Shown: positions 1 to 7,880, counted from the first letter of the stretch. The stretch is 48,639 nucleotides of DNA from Bacteroidota bacterium (GCA_016213435.1 JACRAL010000168.1:1-48639), one strand, 5' to 3'. Notes: a model not told the origin generated them from the sequence alone. Made by a program: numbers and translations.

Positions 1-151
1 CAACATGATACAACAACAAACTTTTATTGTGGCTCTTGGTGATATGTTCGCCCATTCCACAAATGTAAATCTTATTTCACAAAATTCGTCAATTCATCCC
101 CGCAGCAGAGCTGCGAGGTATTCTTGTCGGATTAAATAAAAAAACATTACC
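1..151. other. Left-edge intergenic sequence with small hairpin
   Basis: This stretch precedes the receiver-Crp regulator. It contains a perfect hairpin, CGCAGC (101-106) / GCTGCG (110-115) with a 3-nt loop, flanked by C-rich and G-rich bases that may extend the stem. It could be a terminator for a gene off the left edge or a copy of a palindromic repeat. An open frame from 5 to 139 (+) is short, resembles nothing I recognise and runs through the hairpin, so I do not call it a gene. Confidence 0.4.
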
Positions 152-1210
152 ATGAACGAAACTATTCTTGTAATTGAAGACAATGTAGATATGCGCGAGA
201 ACACAGAAGAAATTCTTGCATTGGCAAATTACAAAGTAATTAGCGCTGCAAACGGAAAAGAAGGAATTGAGTCTGCAAAAGCCAACCGACCAGACCTGAT
301 ATTGTGCGACATCATGATGCCCGAGATGGATGGGTATGGTGTTCTGCGCATACTTGAAAACACAGAAGGAACAGTAGGAATTCCCTTTCTGTTTCTTACT
401 GCAAAATCAGAAAAAAGAGATTTTCGGAAAGCAATGGATATGGGAGCAGACGACTACCTGACAAAACCTTTTGATGGAGATGACCTGTTAAGAGTGGTTG
501 AAGCACGACTGAAGAAAAGCGGCCTGATGAAAAAAAAGTTCACCAATAACATGGAAGGGTTGAATGATTTTCTTCAGCGCGCCCAATCATTGCAAGAGAT
601 TACCCTTTTATCCGAGTACAAGGTTGCAAAAAAAATACGCAACAAGGATATTCTATTTATGGAAGGTGATTTGCCTAATCATCTTTATTTTATTGCATCT
701 GGAAAAATAAAAACTTTCAAAACCAACCAGGACGGAAAGGAATACATTACTGAGATTTATAAGAATGGAGACTTTTTCGGATATCTCTCTTTGCTGGATG
801 ATAAGAATCATAAAGAATCGGCTGTGGCGATTGAAAACTCAGAAATTGTTCAGATTCCAAAACAGGATTTCTTTCAATTACTGTACTCCAATAATGAAGT
901 AGCGATGAAGTTCATCAAACTGCTGACGAATAATCTTTCACAAGCAGAAGGAAAATTATTGAAGCTTGCGTACGATTCTGCAAGAAAAAGAGTAGCGGAG
1001 GCATTATTGTTTATTAATCAAAAATATCAAGACGGGAAAGATAATGAAGCAATTCACATTCTCAGAGAAAATCTTTCCTCTATTGCCGGTATTTCGCCTG
1101 AATCAGTCAGCCGAAACCTGAGTGACTTTCGTGAAGAAGGATTGATTGAAACTCTCAACGGCACTATTAAAATCGTTAATATTAAGAAACTTGAAATGAT
1201 TCGCTGCTGA
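152..1210 (+). CDS. Response regulator with receiver and Crp/Fnr DNA-binding domains
   Basis: A cytoplasmic transcription factor that joins a phosphorylatable receiver to a Crp/Fnr module. Residues 4-120 form the receiver: the acidic pair E9/D10, phospho-acceptor D53 in the CDIMMPEMDG stretch, and a conserved lysine in LTKPF. Residues about 145-265 are a cyclic-nucleotide-binding-type beta roll (ILFMEGDLPNHLYFIASGKIK). Residues about 270-352 are the winged helix, with a recognition helix in ISPESVSRNLSDFREEGLI. No N-terminal cysteine cluster like that of Fnr is visible, so oxygen would have to be sensed indirectly, for example by a partner kinase. No kinase gene is adjacent. The neighbours are stress genes on the opposite strand, and a Crp/Fnr-type palindrome lies near 4725, so I infer local control of this cluster. 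The family call is firm; the signal is unknown. Confidence 0.93.
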   Translation: MNETILVIEDNVDMRENTEEILALANYKVISAANGKEGIESAKANRPDLILCDIMMPEMDGYGVLRILENTEGTVGIPFLFLTAKSEKRDFRKAMDMGADDYLTKPFDGDDLLRVVEARLKKSGLMKKKFTNNMEGLNDFLQRAQSLQEITLLSEYKVAKKIRNKDILFMEGDLPNHLYFIASGKIKTFKTNQDGKEYITEIYKNGDFFGYLSLLDDKNHKESAVAIENSEIVQIPKQDFFQLLYSNNEVAMKFIKLLTNNLSQAEGKLLKLAYDSARKRVAEALLFINQKYQDGKDNEAIHILRENLSSIAGISPESVSRNLSDFREEGLIETLNGTIKIVNIKKLEMIRC

Positions 1211-1216
1211 CATTAA

Positions 1217-2032
1217 CTATGCAGGCAAAATCAAAACAGGGTAAGAAGCTATTGTGCTAATCTCTTGGACAATAGAATGATGTAAAATTCTGCTTAGAAG
1301 ATTACGTTGATGAAATGTGATGGCTAATAAATCAGCATTAGATCTGAGCATGTAATGATCGATCCCTTCCTCCAACTCATCCGAATAGAAATTATCAAAC
1401 TTTACGTTTGGCGTTTCTGCCAGAAAAGACGCTAATTCTTCTTTCGAGATTTTATAAACATCAGAGTTTAGATTAGTAAATTGCCTGCTGATCTGCAGGA
1501 AAATCACTTCTGATCTAAAAACGCCCACTATATCTTTCAATTTCAAAACAGTCGCTTTATTCCGAGGAGTGTAATCCCATGCGAAAACAATTTTCTTTAT
1601 ATTTCTGTAAGAAATAGTTTCAGGCACTAACAAAACCGGAGATTGGGATTTCTTGATGACATTAAAGGTATTGGTGCCGAATAAATATTGATAGATATCG
1701 TCAATACCGTTTGTTCCCATTACAATCACATTCTCCCCTTCTGATTCTTTTGCAATGACTTTCCCCAGACTAGAATTTGTCACTTCAAGATCATACGAAC
1801 AGGATAGTTGAAATACACTGCTCACATCATGACACACTGCTTTTAATTTATCGGAAGCTAACTGCATAGTTTCCTGCATATTTTCTCCTGAAATAACTGC
1901 TTCAGGAAACAAAGACTGCACATTTATGACGTGAAGTTCTGCCTTGCATGCCTGCGCAAATTTTGCCGCATACTCTATCCCGTTAATCGCGGCTTCTGAA
2001 AAATCAACCGGACAGATTATTTTTTTGATCAT
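1217..2032 (-). CDS. Tandem universal stress protein (UspA family)
   Basis: A 271-residue protein with two Usp domains in tandem (about 1-140 and 145-271). The first carries the nucleotide-binding signature as MGTNGIDDIYQYLFG followed by the usual PVLLVP strand. The second ends in PVLILP but lacks the glycine-rich loop, so only the first half is likely to bind ATP. Proteins of this type are soluble and accumulate in starvation or hypoxia; no enzymatic activity is implied. It is the last gene of a leftward series after the BON gene, separated from it by 63 bp holding a strong hairpin. Its stop codon is only 6 bp from the end of the convergent regulator gene, leaving no room for a separate terminator. 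Confidence 0.92.
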   Translation of the reverse strand: MIKKIICPVDFSEAAINGIEYAAKFAQACKAELHVINVQSLFPEAVISGENMQETMQLASDKLKAVCHDVSSVFQLSCSYDLEVTNSSLGKVIAKESEGENVIVMGTNGIDDIYQYLFGTNTFNVIKKSQSPVLLVPETISYRNIKKIVFAWDYTPRNKATVLKLKDIVGVFRSEVIFLQISRQFTNLNSDVYKISKEELASFLAETPNVKFDNFYSDELEEGIDHYMLRSNADLLAITFHQRNLLSRILHHSIVQEISTIASYPVLILPA

Positions 2033-2044
2033 ATATTATTAGAA

Positions 2045-2086
2045 GGCGCACATCCCATCCTCATAAGTATATAAAAAATGTGCGCC
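2045..2086 (-). other. Intercistronic stem-loop between BON and Usp genes
   Basis: A perfect 9-bp inverted repeat, GGCGCACAT (2045-2053) and ATGTGCGCC (2078-2086), with a 24-nt AT-rich loop. It lies just after the BON stop codon and before the Usp start. On the leftward transcript it is not followed by a clean U run, so partial termination, RNA processing or 3'-end protection is more likely than a strong intrinsic terminator. Confidence 0.6.
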
Positions 2087-2095
2087 CCCTTAAGT

Positions 2096-2764
2096 TCAAT
2101 AAGCAAATATTTCTGACTCAACCTCTAATTTATTATCCACACGGTCAACTCCGGGACAAGCCCACGCAGCATTCTCTGCATCTCTCTTTTCAGACCACGA
2201 ATTTACCTTGCCGGTAAGAATCACTTTGCCAGCGGCAGTTTCAATGTTGATTTTATCTGCATCAATGGTTGCGCTGCGATGAAAAGCCGAGGTTATTTTT
2301 TGCTTAACCTCTTTGAGAACAACTCTAGAAACAATTTTTATGTTATTCGATATTCCCTTCACACCAATAAGATTCTCAACTGAACTGCGTGCAGAACTGC
2401 GCTGAAACTCCCATTGTGCTTCTCCTTCAAGAGTTACCCAGCCATCTTCCACTGTTACCTTGATTTTTTCATCTTGTATCGAACTATGCCATTTGAGAGC
2501 GTTTAAAACCGCATCGGCAATTTCAGCATCGGTTTTCCTAAAAGCATCTGATATCTTTACTTCAATATCCTCGGCAACAGCTTTTACTCCTGCCACACGT
2601 TTTGTTGCTTTTTCAGCTTCTCTTTTTTTCAGATACCTGTCAACCGTGCCACTGAGCGTCACTACACCGTTTTTTACTGCAACACCTATTTCTGCTGCGT
2701 TGAGGAGTGGTTCCCATCGGAGTTCCTCCATTACATTTTTTTGAATTTCTGGATCTGTTTTCAT
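2096..2764 (-). CDS. BON-domain protein with three BON repeats
   Basis: A 222-residue protein made of three consecutive BON domains (about 3-70, 78-145 and 150-218). Each shows the pattern of a helix, a VTLxGxV strand, and an ending VxGVxxVxNxI (for example VKNGVVTLSGTVDRY and AGKVILTGKVNSW). BON domains in OsmY-like proteins bind phospholipid or protein surfaces during envelope or osmotic stress. No signal peptide is visible here, so the protein would be cytoplasmic, unlike E. coli OsmY. The gene sits 27 bp after the rhodanese gene and before the Usp gene, suggesting one stress operon. The exact function is unknown. Confidence 0.9.
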   Translation of the reverse strand: MKTDPEIQKNVMEELRWEPLLNAAEIGVAVKNGVVTLSGTVDRYLKKREAEKATKRVAGVKAVAEDIEVKISDAFRKTDAEIADAVLNALKWHSSIQDEKIKVTVEDGWVTLEGEAQWEFQRSSARSSVENLIGVKGISNNIKIVSRVVLKEVKQKITSAFHRSATIDADKINIETAAGKVILTGKVNSWSEKRDAENAAWACPGVDRVDNKLEVESEIFAY

Positions 2765-2779
2765 TGTTTTTGATTTTAG

Positions 2780-2797
2780 TCCCGATATTTATCAGGA
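2780..2797. repeat. Small palindrome TCCCGAT-N4-ATCAGGA
   Basis: Inverted 7-base arms (6 of 7 paired) around a 4-nt loop, between the rhodanese and BON genes and overlapping the rhodanese stop codon. Palindromes of this TCCCGATA type are common between genes in Bacteroidota, so it may be a dispersed repeat rather than a dedicated regulatory site. Confidence 0.35.
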
Positions 2798-3283
2798 GGG
2801 TTTATGTGTTATTGAATATTGCTGATTCTTCTGAAGTTTCGGTTTTATAACAGGGAATTCTTTCTTCTTCCATTCCGTTATTCCCCCTTTTAAATCATAC
2901 ACTTTTTTAAACCCTTGTTGTGCCATAATGTGCATAGCCATCAAACTACGTTTTCCAGCCAGACAATAAAGAAAATATGTTTTGTTTTTATCTAAAGTTT
3001 CGACACGTGCTTTAAAATCAGTGGCCTGCATGTTTATATTGATTGCACCGGCAATGCATTCGGCATTATATTCTTCAGATGTTCTTACATCTATCAAGAC
3101 TCCATGTTGTTTTTTAAGTTCATATTTGAACTGAGTCGGTGATAATGTTTTTGTAGTGGTTACCTGATACGTTGATGTATAGGAATAAAAAAACAGAAAC
3201 AAGCAATAGAAACAAGAGCAAAAGAAAAAATGCTGTCCTTTTAATTTTCGATTTTGGGTTATTATTCCTCTCTTTTTATTCAT
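2792..3283 (-). CDS. Membrane-anchored single-domain rhodanese
   Basis: A rhodanese-like sulfurtransferase, 163 residues from the chosen start. An N-terminal hydrophobic stretch (about residues 18-36, HFFFCSCFYCLFLFFY) is a signal peptide or anchor, placing the catalytic domain outside the cytoplasmic membrane. The domain begins with LIDVRTSEEY and carries the active-site loop CLAGKRS; its cysteine (residue 107) is the persulfide carrier. Exported single-domain rhodaneses may handle sulfane sulfur or thiol damage; the substrate is unknown. The frame is open for 18 more codons to an ATG at 3337, but that extension runs through two dyads (3319-3330 and 3330-3348) that look regulatory, so I prefer the ATG at 3283. 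It lies between the phosphoribosyltransferase and BON genes, all leftward. Confidence 0.85.
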   Translation of the reverse strand: MNKKRGIITQNRKLKGQHFFFCSCFYCLFLFFYSYTSTYQVTTTKTLSPTQFKYELKKQHGVLIDVRTSEEYNAECIAGAININMQATDFKARVETLDKNKTYFLYCLAGKRSLMAMHIMAQQGFKKVYDLKGGITEWKKKEFPVIKPKLQKNQQYSITHKPS

Positions 3284-3316
3284 TTTATAAAAATAGGTCG
3301 ATAATTGTATTATGGC

Positions 3317-3361
3317 TATGACCTTTGTCAAAATCATAATATGATTTTCGTCAAATGAAAA
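3317..3361 (-). promoter_or_regulatory. Double dyad upstream of rhodanese gene
   Basis: Two palindromes abut here: TGACctttGTCA (3319-3330), and AAAATCAT (3330-3337) / ATGATTTT (3341-3348) with a 3-nt spacer. The first has the spacing of a Crp/Fnr half-site pair. They lie 35-65 bp upstream of the preferred rhodanese start, a normal position for an internal promoter and operator. That they bind the regulator at 152-1210 is inference. Confidence 0.4.
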
Positions 3362-3370
3362 CCTATAATA

Positions 3371-4012
3371 TTATTGAATAACATTCTCTTGCCTGTTACT
3401 TGCTTGTTTCAGAATTTGAATTACTTCTTTATCTTCTACTTGTGAAAAATTATAATAGTACTGCGCGACTCCCAAAAAATCAAATGGAGTTGCCAAGCAA
3501 ATAAATTCATCAACAATTTGTTTTAATTTTGATGCTGTTTCCGGTGGAGAAAGAGGAACTGCGATAATAATCTTCTTTGGGCTGCTTTTTCGTATCGCTT
3601 CAACAGCAGAAATTAAAGTACTGCCTGTCGCCACACCATCATCAGTCAGAATAACAGTTTTCCTTTTCAGATCAGTAGGTCTTTTGCCATCCATAAAAAT
3701 TTTAAATCTCTCTTTAAGTTCTCCTTGTATTTTTTTTGATTGCCGGATAATATAATCCTGATCTGCATTCATTGTGTTTTCGTTAACAATAATTCCGCTC
3801 AGTGTTACCGAGCCAATTGCAAATTCAGGGTTATTGGGATGTCCAATTTTTTTTGAAAGAAACACTTCGAGTGGGAGATGCAATGATTTAGCAATCTCAT
3901 ATCCAACAGGAACACCTCCGCGAGGTACGGCAAGCACAATTCCGTTTTCTATTTTCTTATTTTTCAACTTTATCGCAAGTTGCTTTGCTGCGTCAATTCT
4001 ATCTCTGAACAT
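3371..4012 (-). CDS. Phosphoribosyltransferase-fold protein
   Basis: A 213-residue type I PRTase-fold protein. The 13-residue PRPP loop is at residues 120-132 (VILTDDGVATGST), and the upstream lysine region reads FLSKKIGHPNNPEFAIG. The family is usually annotated as a phosphoribosyl transferase or ComF-like protein and is repeatedly found next to dienelactone-hydrolase-like and erythromycin-esterase-like genes, as here; its substrate is not known. The start codon overlaps the 3' end of the hydrolase gene by 14 bp, so the two are translationally coupled. A nucleotide-salvage role (apt or hpt) is less likely, because those enzymes are shorter and differ around the loop. Confidence 0.88.
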   Translation of the reverse strand: MFRDRIDAAKQLAIKLKNKKIENGIVLAVPRGGVPVGYEIAKSLHLPLEVFLSKKIGHPNNPEFAIGSVTLSGIIVNENTMNADQDYIIRQSKKIQGELKERFKIFMDGKRPTDLKRKTVILTDDGVATGSTLISAVEAIRKSSPKKIIIAVPLSPPETASKLKQIVDEFICLATPFDFLGVAQYYYNFSQVEDKEVIQILKQASNRQENVIQ

Positions 4013-4673
4013 CTTTCATGTTTTCTGTGGCAACAAGGTGTTTATCAAACCATCTTGTAGCATTTTCAGCAACCTCTTCCAACTTGCCCAACTCTTCAAA
4101 CAAATGAGTAGCTCCTTTTATAATGACAAATTCTTTTGGAGAATGAATTTTTCCAAATGCTCTTTTATTCAATTCAATCACTTGATGATCTTCACTTCCA
4201 ACAATAAGTTGAATCGGTGCTGTAACTAATGAAAGTTCAGACATGGCTAAATCAGGTCTGCCTCCTCGAGAAACAACTACTTTAATTTTATTACAAAAAA
4301 CTGCTGCTGCTCTCAAAGCTGATGCAGCTCCGGTACTCGCTCCGAAATATCCTATAGGCAAATCATCATTTATCTGGTCTCTGATAACCCAATCGGTGAC
4401 AGAGATCAATCGCTTTGTTAGCAAATCGATGTTAAAACGATTTTCAAAGACACTTGCTTCCTTATCTGTAAGCAGATCAAATAATAAAGTGGCGAACCCC
4501 GCATCATTAAGCATTTCTGCCACAAATTGATTTCTCGGGCTCAAACGACTGCTTCCGCTTCCGTGGGAAAAAATAATAATGCCTTGCGCATTCTTTGGCA
4601 AACATAGATCGGCCATCACATCCACGCCATCAATGTGGATTTTTAATGTTTCTTTTTCAACTAAAGTGGTCAT
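3999..4673 (-). CDS. Alpha/beta hydrolase (dienelactone-hydrolase-like)
   Basis: A 224-residue cytoplasmic serine hydrolase. The catalytic triad is readable: nucleophile S113 in GASTG, D162 in VGSEDHQ, and H190 in KGATHLFEE. The oxyanion-hole region is FSHGSGSSRLSPRN. The size fits the dienelactone-hydrolase/short-esterase group, but no substrate can be read from the sequence. It is the first gene of the leftward stress series and overlaps the phosphoribosyltransferase gene. Its start lies about 51 bp from the centre of a Crp/Fnr-type palindrome, the spacing of a class II activator site with a leader of about 10 nt, so direct activation by the neighbouring regulator is plausible. Confidence 0.9.
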   Translation of the reverse strand: MTTLVEKETLKIHIDGVDVMADLCLPKNAQGIIIFSHGSGSSRLSPRNQFVAEMLNDAGFATLLFDLLTDKEASVFENRFNIDLLTKRLISVTDWVIRDQINDDLPIGYFGASTGAASALRAAAVFCNKIKVVVSRGGRPDLAMSELSLVTAPIQLIVGSEDHQVIELNKRAFGKIHSPKEFVIIKGATHLFEELGKLEEVAENATRWFDKHLVATENMKDVQR

Positions 4674-4716
4674 GAGTATTTTTTTTACAAAAATGTTACT
4701 GAATTAGATCATGAGC

Positions 4717-4732
4717 AATGATGAACATCATT
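4717..4732. promoter_or_regulatory. Crp/Fnr-type operator palindrome
   Basis: The perfect palindrome AATGATGAACATCATT contains TGAT-N4-ATCA, the core of an Fnr-type site. It lies in the divergent gap between the hydrolase (start 4673) and the esterase gene. Centred at 4724.5, it would place a leftward transcript start near 4683. On the right, a transcript would begin after the first ATG (4740), favouring translation from 4809. Confidence 0.6.
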
Positions 4733-4808
4733 CAGAAAAATGATTGATGTTATTTGCTGCAAAGAAGTACTTGATTTATTTAGCAGAAGTTTTAAAAACA
4801 TAGAATTC

Positions 4809-6140
4809 ATGAGTGCTTCATTTTTAGAAGGACAGCCAGTTTGCATATCTGACATTATCCAATTGATAAAAAGAAATTCTCATAGATTGCGAACGCCAAA
4901 AGAGTTAGATCCTTTAATGGAAAAAATCAGCGATGCAAAATATGTTTTGCTCGGAGAAGCATCGCACGGGACACATGAATATTATACATGGAGAGCTAAG
5001 ATCACCAAGCGTCTAATCCTAGAAAAGAATTTTTCATTTATTGCAGTAGAAGGTGACTGGCCCGATTGTTACCGTTTGAACCGTTATGTAAAAAACTATC
5101 CTGACGCAGGGAAAAGCGCATTTGATGTGCTTCATGAATTCAATCGCTGGCCTACATGGATGTGGGCTAATTGGGAGATCGTTTCCCTTGCAGAATGGTT
5201 GTGCGAACACAACAAAACACTTCCACTGGAAAAACGAGTCGGCTTTTACGGTTTAGATGTTTACAGTTTATCCGAATCTCTTGAGGCGATTATGAAGTAT
5301 CTTGAAAAAACCGATCGTCACGCTTTTGAATCTGCCACAAAAGCGATTGAATGTTTTGATCTCTATGGGTACGAAGGAGAAAGTTATGGTCGTTCAACGC
5401 ATCTCGTTCCTGAATCCTGCGAAAGCGAGGTCGTAAATCTTCTGAAAGAGATCAGAAGTAAAATAACTCAATACAATACCGATCACGAAACCGTTTTCAG
5501 CACCGAGCAGAATGCATGGGTAGCGGTGAATGCAGAAAATTATTACCGCTCCATGATAAAAGACGCTGCAACCTCGTGGAACATCCGCGACAAACATATG
5601 GCAGAGACCCTGAATCGCCTAACGAAATTTCACGGAACAAAAGCAAAAGCAATCGTATGGGAACATAACACACACATCGGAGATGCGCGCGCAACAGATA
5701 TGAGAAATGAAGGAATGTTTAATCTAGGCGAACTGGTGACACAAGAACATAAAAAACAAGGAGTGATAAAAGTTGGTTTTGGTTCTTACAAAGGAACTGT
5801 AATTGCCGGGCGAAAATGGAGCGGTGAAATGAACAAAATGTCTATGCCAGAAGGGATTGAGGGAAGCTGGGAATATATTTTGCATAAAACCGGAAATGAT
5901 AATAAACTTTTACTGATGGATAAATGTAAAAATGATCCGTTATTCAATCAATACATTGGTCATCGCGCAATTGGTGTAGTTTACAATCCTTCATTGGAAA
6001 GATTAGGAAATTATGTTCCGAGTATTTTGCCTTTACGTTACGATGCATTTATTTTTTTCGATGAAACAAGGGCACTGCATCCGCTTCACATCAAACCAAG
6101 TGGACATCAGATTCCTGAAACATACCCATTCGGGGTTTAA
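4809..6140 (+). CDS. Erythromycin-esterase-like protein (EreA/SucA superfamily)
   Basis: A 443-residue protein of the erythromycin esterase superfamily. Visible signatures are LLGEASHGTHEYYTWR near the N terminus, with the conserved Glu and His pair, FIAVEGDWPDCYRLNRYV, RVGFYGLDVYSL and WEHNTHIGDARATDM. Chromosomal members are widespread in environmental bacteria, often beside a phosphoribosyltransferase and an alpha/beta hydrolase, and most have no demonstrated macrolide activity, so I make no resistance claim. The frame opens at an ATG at 4740, but that codon lies only 8 bp beyond a Crp/Fnr-type palindrome. The internal ATG at 4809, just before the conserved region, fits a promoter under that site better. 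It is divergent from the hydrolase operon and probably shares its control. Confidence 0.87.
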   Translation: MSASFLEGQPVCISDIIQLIKRNSHRLRTPKELDPLMEKISDAKYVLLGEASHGTHEYYTWRAKITKRLILEKNFSFIAVEGDWPDCYRLNRYVKNYPDAGKSAFDVLHEFNRWPTWMWANWEIVSLAEWLCEHNKTLPLEKRVGFYGLDVYSLSESLEAIMKYLEKTDRHAFESATKAIECFDLYGYEGESYGRSTHLVPESCESEVVNLLKEIRSKITQYNTDHETVFSTEQNAWVAVNAENYYRSMIKDAATSWNIRDKHMAETLNRLTKFHGTKAKAIVWEHNTHIGDARATDMRNEGMFNLGELVTQEHKKQGVIKVGFGSYKGTVIAGRKWSGEMNKMSMPEGIEGSWEYILHKTGNDNKLLLMDKCKNDPLFNQYIGHRAIGVVYNPSLERLGNYVPSILPLRYDAFIFFDETRALHPLHIKPSGHQIPETYPFGV

Positions 6141-6252
6141 CTTTCTATTCTGATACAAATCATCCTTTAAATTGAGCCTTTTCATTGCTTATTTTATTTA
6201 TCAGTTGTTATTTTGTAAAGTGGAAAGAATATAACAACTAAAAATAAAACAA

Positions 6253-7188
6253 ATGAAAGCGAAAGGAATTAAGACTGCACCACTCTCGCTGATTTTTTGC
6301 ATTCTCGCAGATCATCTGAAAAATGTAACAGGAAGTATCATCACATCTATTGTGAAATATTTTTGTTTCATAATAGTCGTAATCATCAGCACAATTACTG
6401 TCCCTCATCATTCTAATGCTACCGTTAACGATACACGATATTACATTGAACTGCGAGGAAAGATAAAGCGGCATTTGTATAATCATAAGCTTCACGAAAA
6501 TATTGTGGACAGCGCATTGATTTTAATTAGCAATGCAACAAAAGAAGTTACAAAAACTTGCTATTCCGATCAATCAGGAAGGTGTCAATTTAAGTTACCG
6601 ATGAATGAACAATTCGAGATTCAAATTTCAAAGAAAGGGTATGTTGCAAAAATCATTAACGTAGACACGCGCATTCCTGAAAAGAAATTTTCAGTCTACA
6701 CCCTTATTTTCGACATTTATCTTTTTGAAGACATTCAGGGGCTGGATGTGTCTATGCTCAAATCACCTATTGCAAAAGTTATATTTAATAATGATTCGAA
6801 TAGTTTTGTTTACGACCACTTATATACCTACAAGATCAATGAGAAAATGAAAAAAATATATCGAGATTATTACCGCCAGTATATGATCTCCTCAAAGAAT
6901 ATTCCTAATAACCCACCACAAGAATATGTTGTTTTTCAGATTCAGTTGATGGCTCTGAATAATCGTCTACCGCTAAAATCTTCTTTATTCTCAGAATGCG
7001 GCAGAGTAAATGAATGTTACATAAACGGACTATATAAATATACGGTTGGAGAATTCAGAAGTCTTTCTCATGCTAAATCTGTGCTCTCTGGCATTATGTT
7101 TCTTGGATTTACAGATGCATTTATAGTAGCCGTTAAAGGAAAGGAAAGAATACCAATCAGTAAAGCATTAACTCTATTGAATCAATAA
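6253..7188 (+). CDS. Exported protein with carboxypeptidase-regulatory-like and SPOR-like domains
   Basis: A 311-residue protein of unknown role. A hydrophobic segment at about residues 32-52 (KYFCFIIVVIISTITV) acts as signal or anchor. Residues about 80-140 resemble a carboxypeptidase-regulatory or CNA-B-like beta sandwich: DSALILISN, then SDQSGRCQFKLP, then ISKKGYVAKIINVDT. The C-terminal part (about 225-311) reads like a SPOR domain: FQIQLMALNN at the start, then YKYTVGEFRSLSHAKSVL and GFTDAFIVAVKG. SPOR domains bind denuded glycan strands in peptidoglycan, so an envelope-associated periplasmic location is likely. This pair of domains recurs in Bacteroidota hypothetical proteins. It stands alone on the plus strand, with a candidate terminator about 180 bp downstream. 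Confidence 0.75.
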   Translation: MKAKGIKTAPLSLIFCILADHLKNVTGSIITSIVKYFCFIIVVIISTITVPHHSNATVNDTRYYIELRGKIKRHLYNHKLHENIVDSALILISNATKEVTKTCYSDQSGRCQFKLPMNEQFEIQISKKGYVAKIINVDTRIPEKKFSVYTLIFDIYLFEDIQGLDVSMLKSPIAKVIFNNDSNSFVYDHLYTYKINEKMKKIYRDYYRQYMISSKNIPNNPPQEYVVFQIQLMALNNRLPLKSSLFSECGRVNECYINGLYKYTVGEFRSLSHAKSVLSGIMFLGFTDAFIVAVKGKERIPISKALTLLNQ

Positions 7189-7363
7189 TTTAATTCTGCG
7201 GGAATGTACAGCATGTCGGCAAACAACAATTATAAAGAATAAGCACAGTATGGTTGAACAGAGTCAAAAATAAGAATATAAAATATTTAAACTCCTGCGT
7301 AATTTTGTTTGCGATTCTTACTTCCCTTTACCACATCCATTATGTCTGCATGCCATCAATAGC

Positions 7364-7390
7364 ACCTCGGAATTCTGAGGTAGTTTTTTT
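7364..7390 (+). terminator. Candidate intrinsic terminator
   Basis: The near-perfect palindrome ACCTCGGAATTCTGAGGT (7364-7381) is followed two bases later by seven T on the plus strand. It would end transcripts from the SPOR-like gene, although it lies about 175 bp after that stop codon. The rest of 7189-7445 shows no gene. Confidence 0.5.
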
Positions 7391-7445
7391 AATAGAAGAA
7401 TAGTACAAAATCCAGTCGAGCACCTATTCGTTTCCGATAATCTAA

Positions 7446-7880
7446 TTAAGCCATTTCATTGTGAAAAAACATTTTAACTAACTTCTCTACTTTACTGAAT
7501 GAGTGCTCGTCCTTTTGGAGATAGGTGCAGCCATATTTCGAGATCGCTTTTGAAACCACATCAAATTCTTTTTGAGCACTTAGCAAAATGATATTTGAGT
7601 CAGAGCTTGCGGTTTTTATTTTTTTTATTATTGACAGCCCAGTAGCGGCATCCCTGTTTTTAGTGTTTAATAAATGATCCATAATGATGACGGTTGGATT
7701 CTGGTAAAGGTCCATCAAACACGCCTCGCCAAAAGGATATATTTTTATGTTATGTATATCCGGAAAACGAGTTATTAAAAAACCCTGCAGTGCCTTTGCA
7801 TAAACTTCGTTGTCTTCCACGATAAAAATAGTTTTTTCGTGTGGGTTTGTTTTTTTTAATTTTCTCTCAAATATGTTCAT
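7446..7880 (-). CDS. Stand-alone receiver-domain response regulator
   Basis: A 144-residue protein consisting of a receiver domain with no output domain. It has the acidic pair E22/D23 (FIVEDNE), phospho-acceptor D68 (VIIMDHLLN), the LLSAQ switch strand and the lysine in YLQKDEH. Such CheY-like proteins act as phosphate shuttles or protein-binding switches. It lies downstream of the HPt and hybrid-kinase genes on the same strand, 150 bp after the HPt stop, and is a natural end point for that relay. The 150-bp AT-rich gap may hold its own promoter. Confidence 0.9.
   Translation of the reverse strand: MNIFERKLKKTNPHEKTIFIVEDNEVYAKALQGFLITRFPDIHNIKIYPFGEACLMDLYQNPTVIIMDHLLNTKNRDAATGLSIIKKIKTASSDSNIILLSAQKEFDVVSKAISKYGCTYLQKDEHSFSKVEKLVKMFFHNEMA

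Noticed and set aside
5-139. Short open frame before the receiver-Crp gene
   Set aside because: 45 codons or fewer, no recognisable similarity, and it reads through a hairpin.
4809-6140. Acquired macrolide-resistance gene
   Set aside because: It belongs to the broad EreA superfamily with conserved stress-gene neighbours; nothing in the sequence shows macrolide specificity or mobility.
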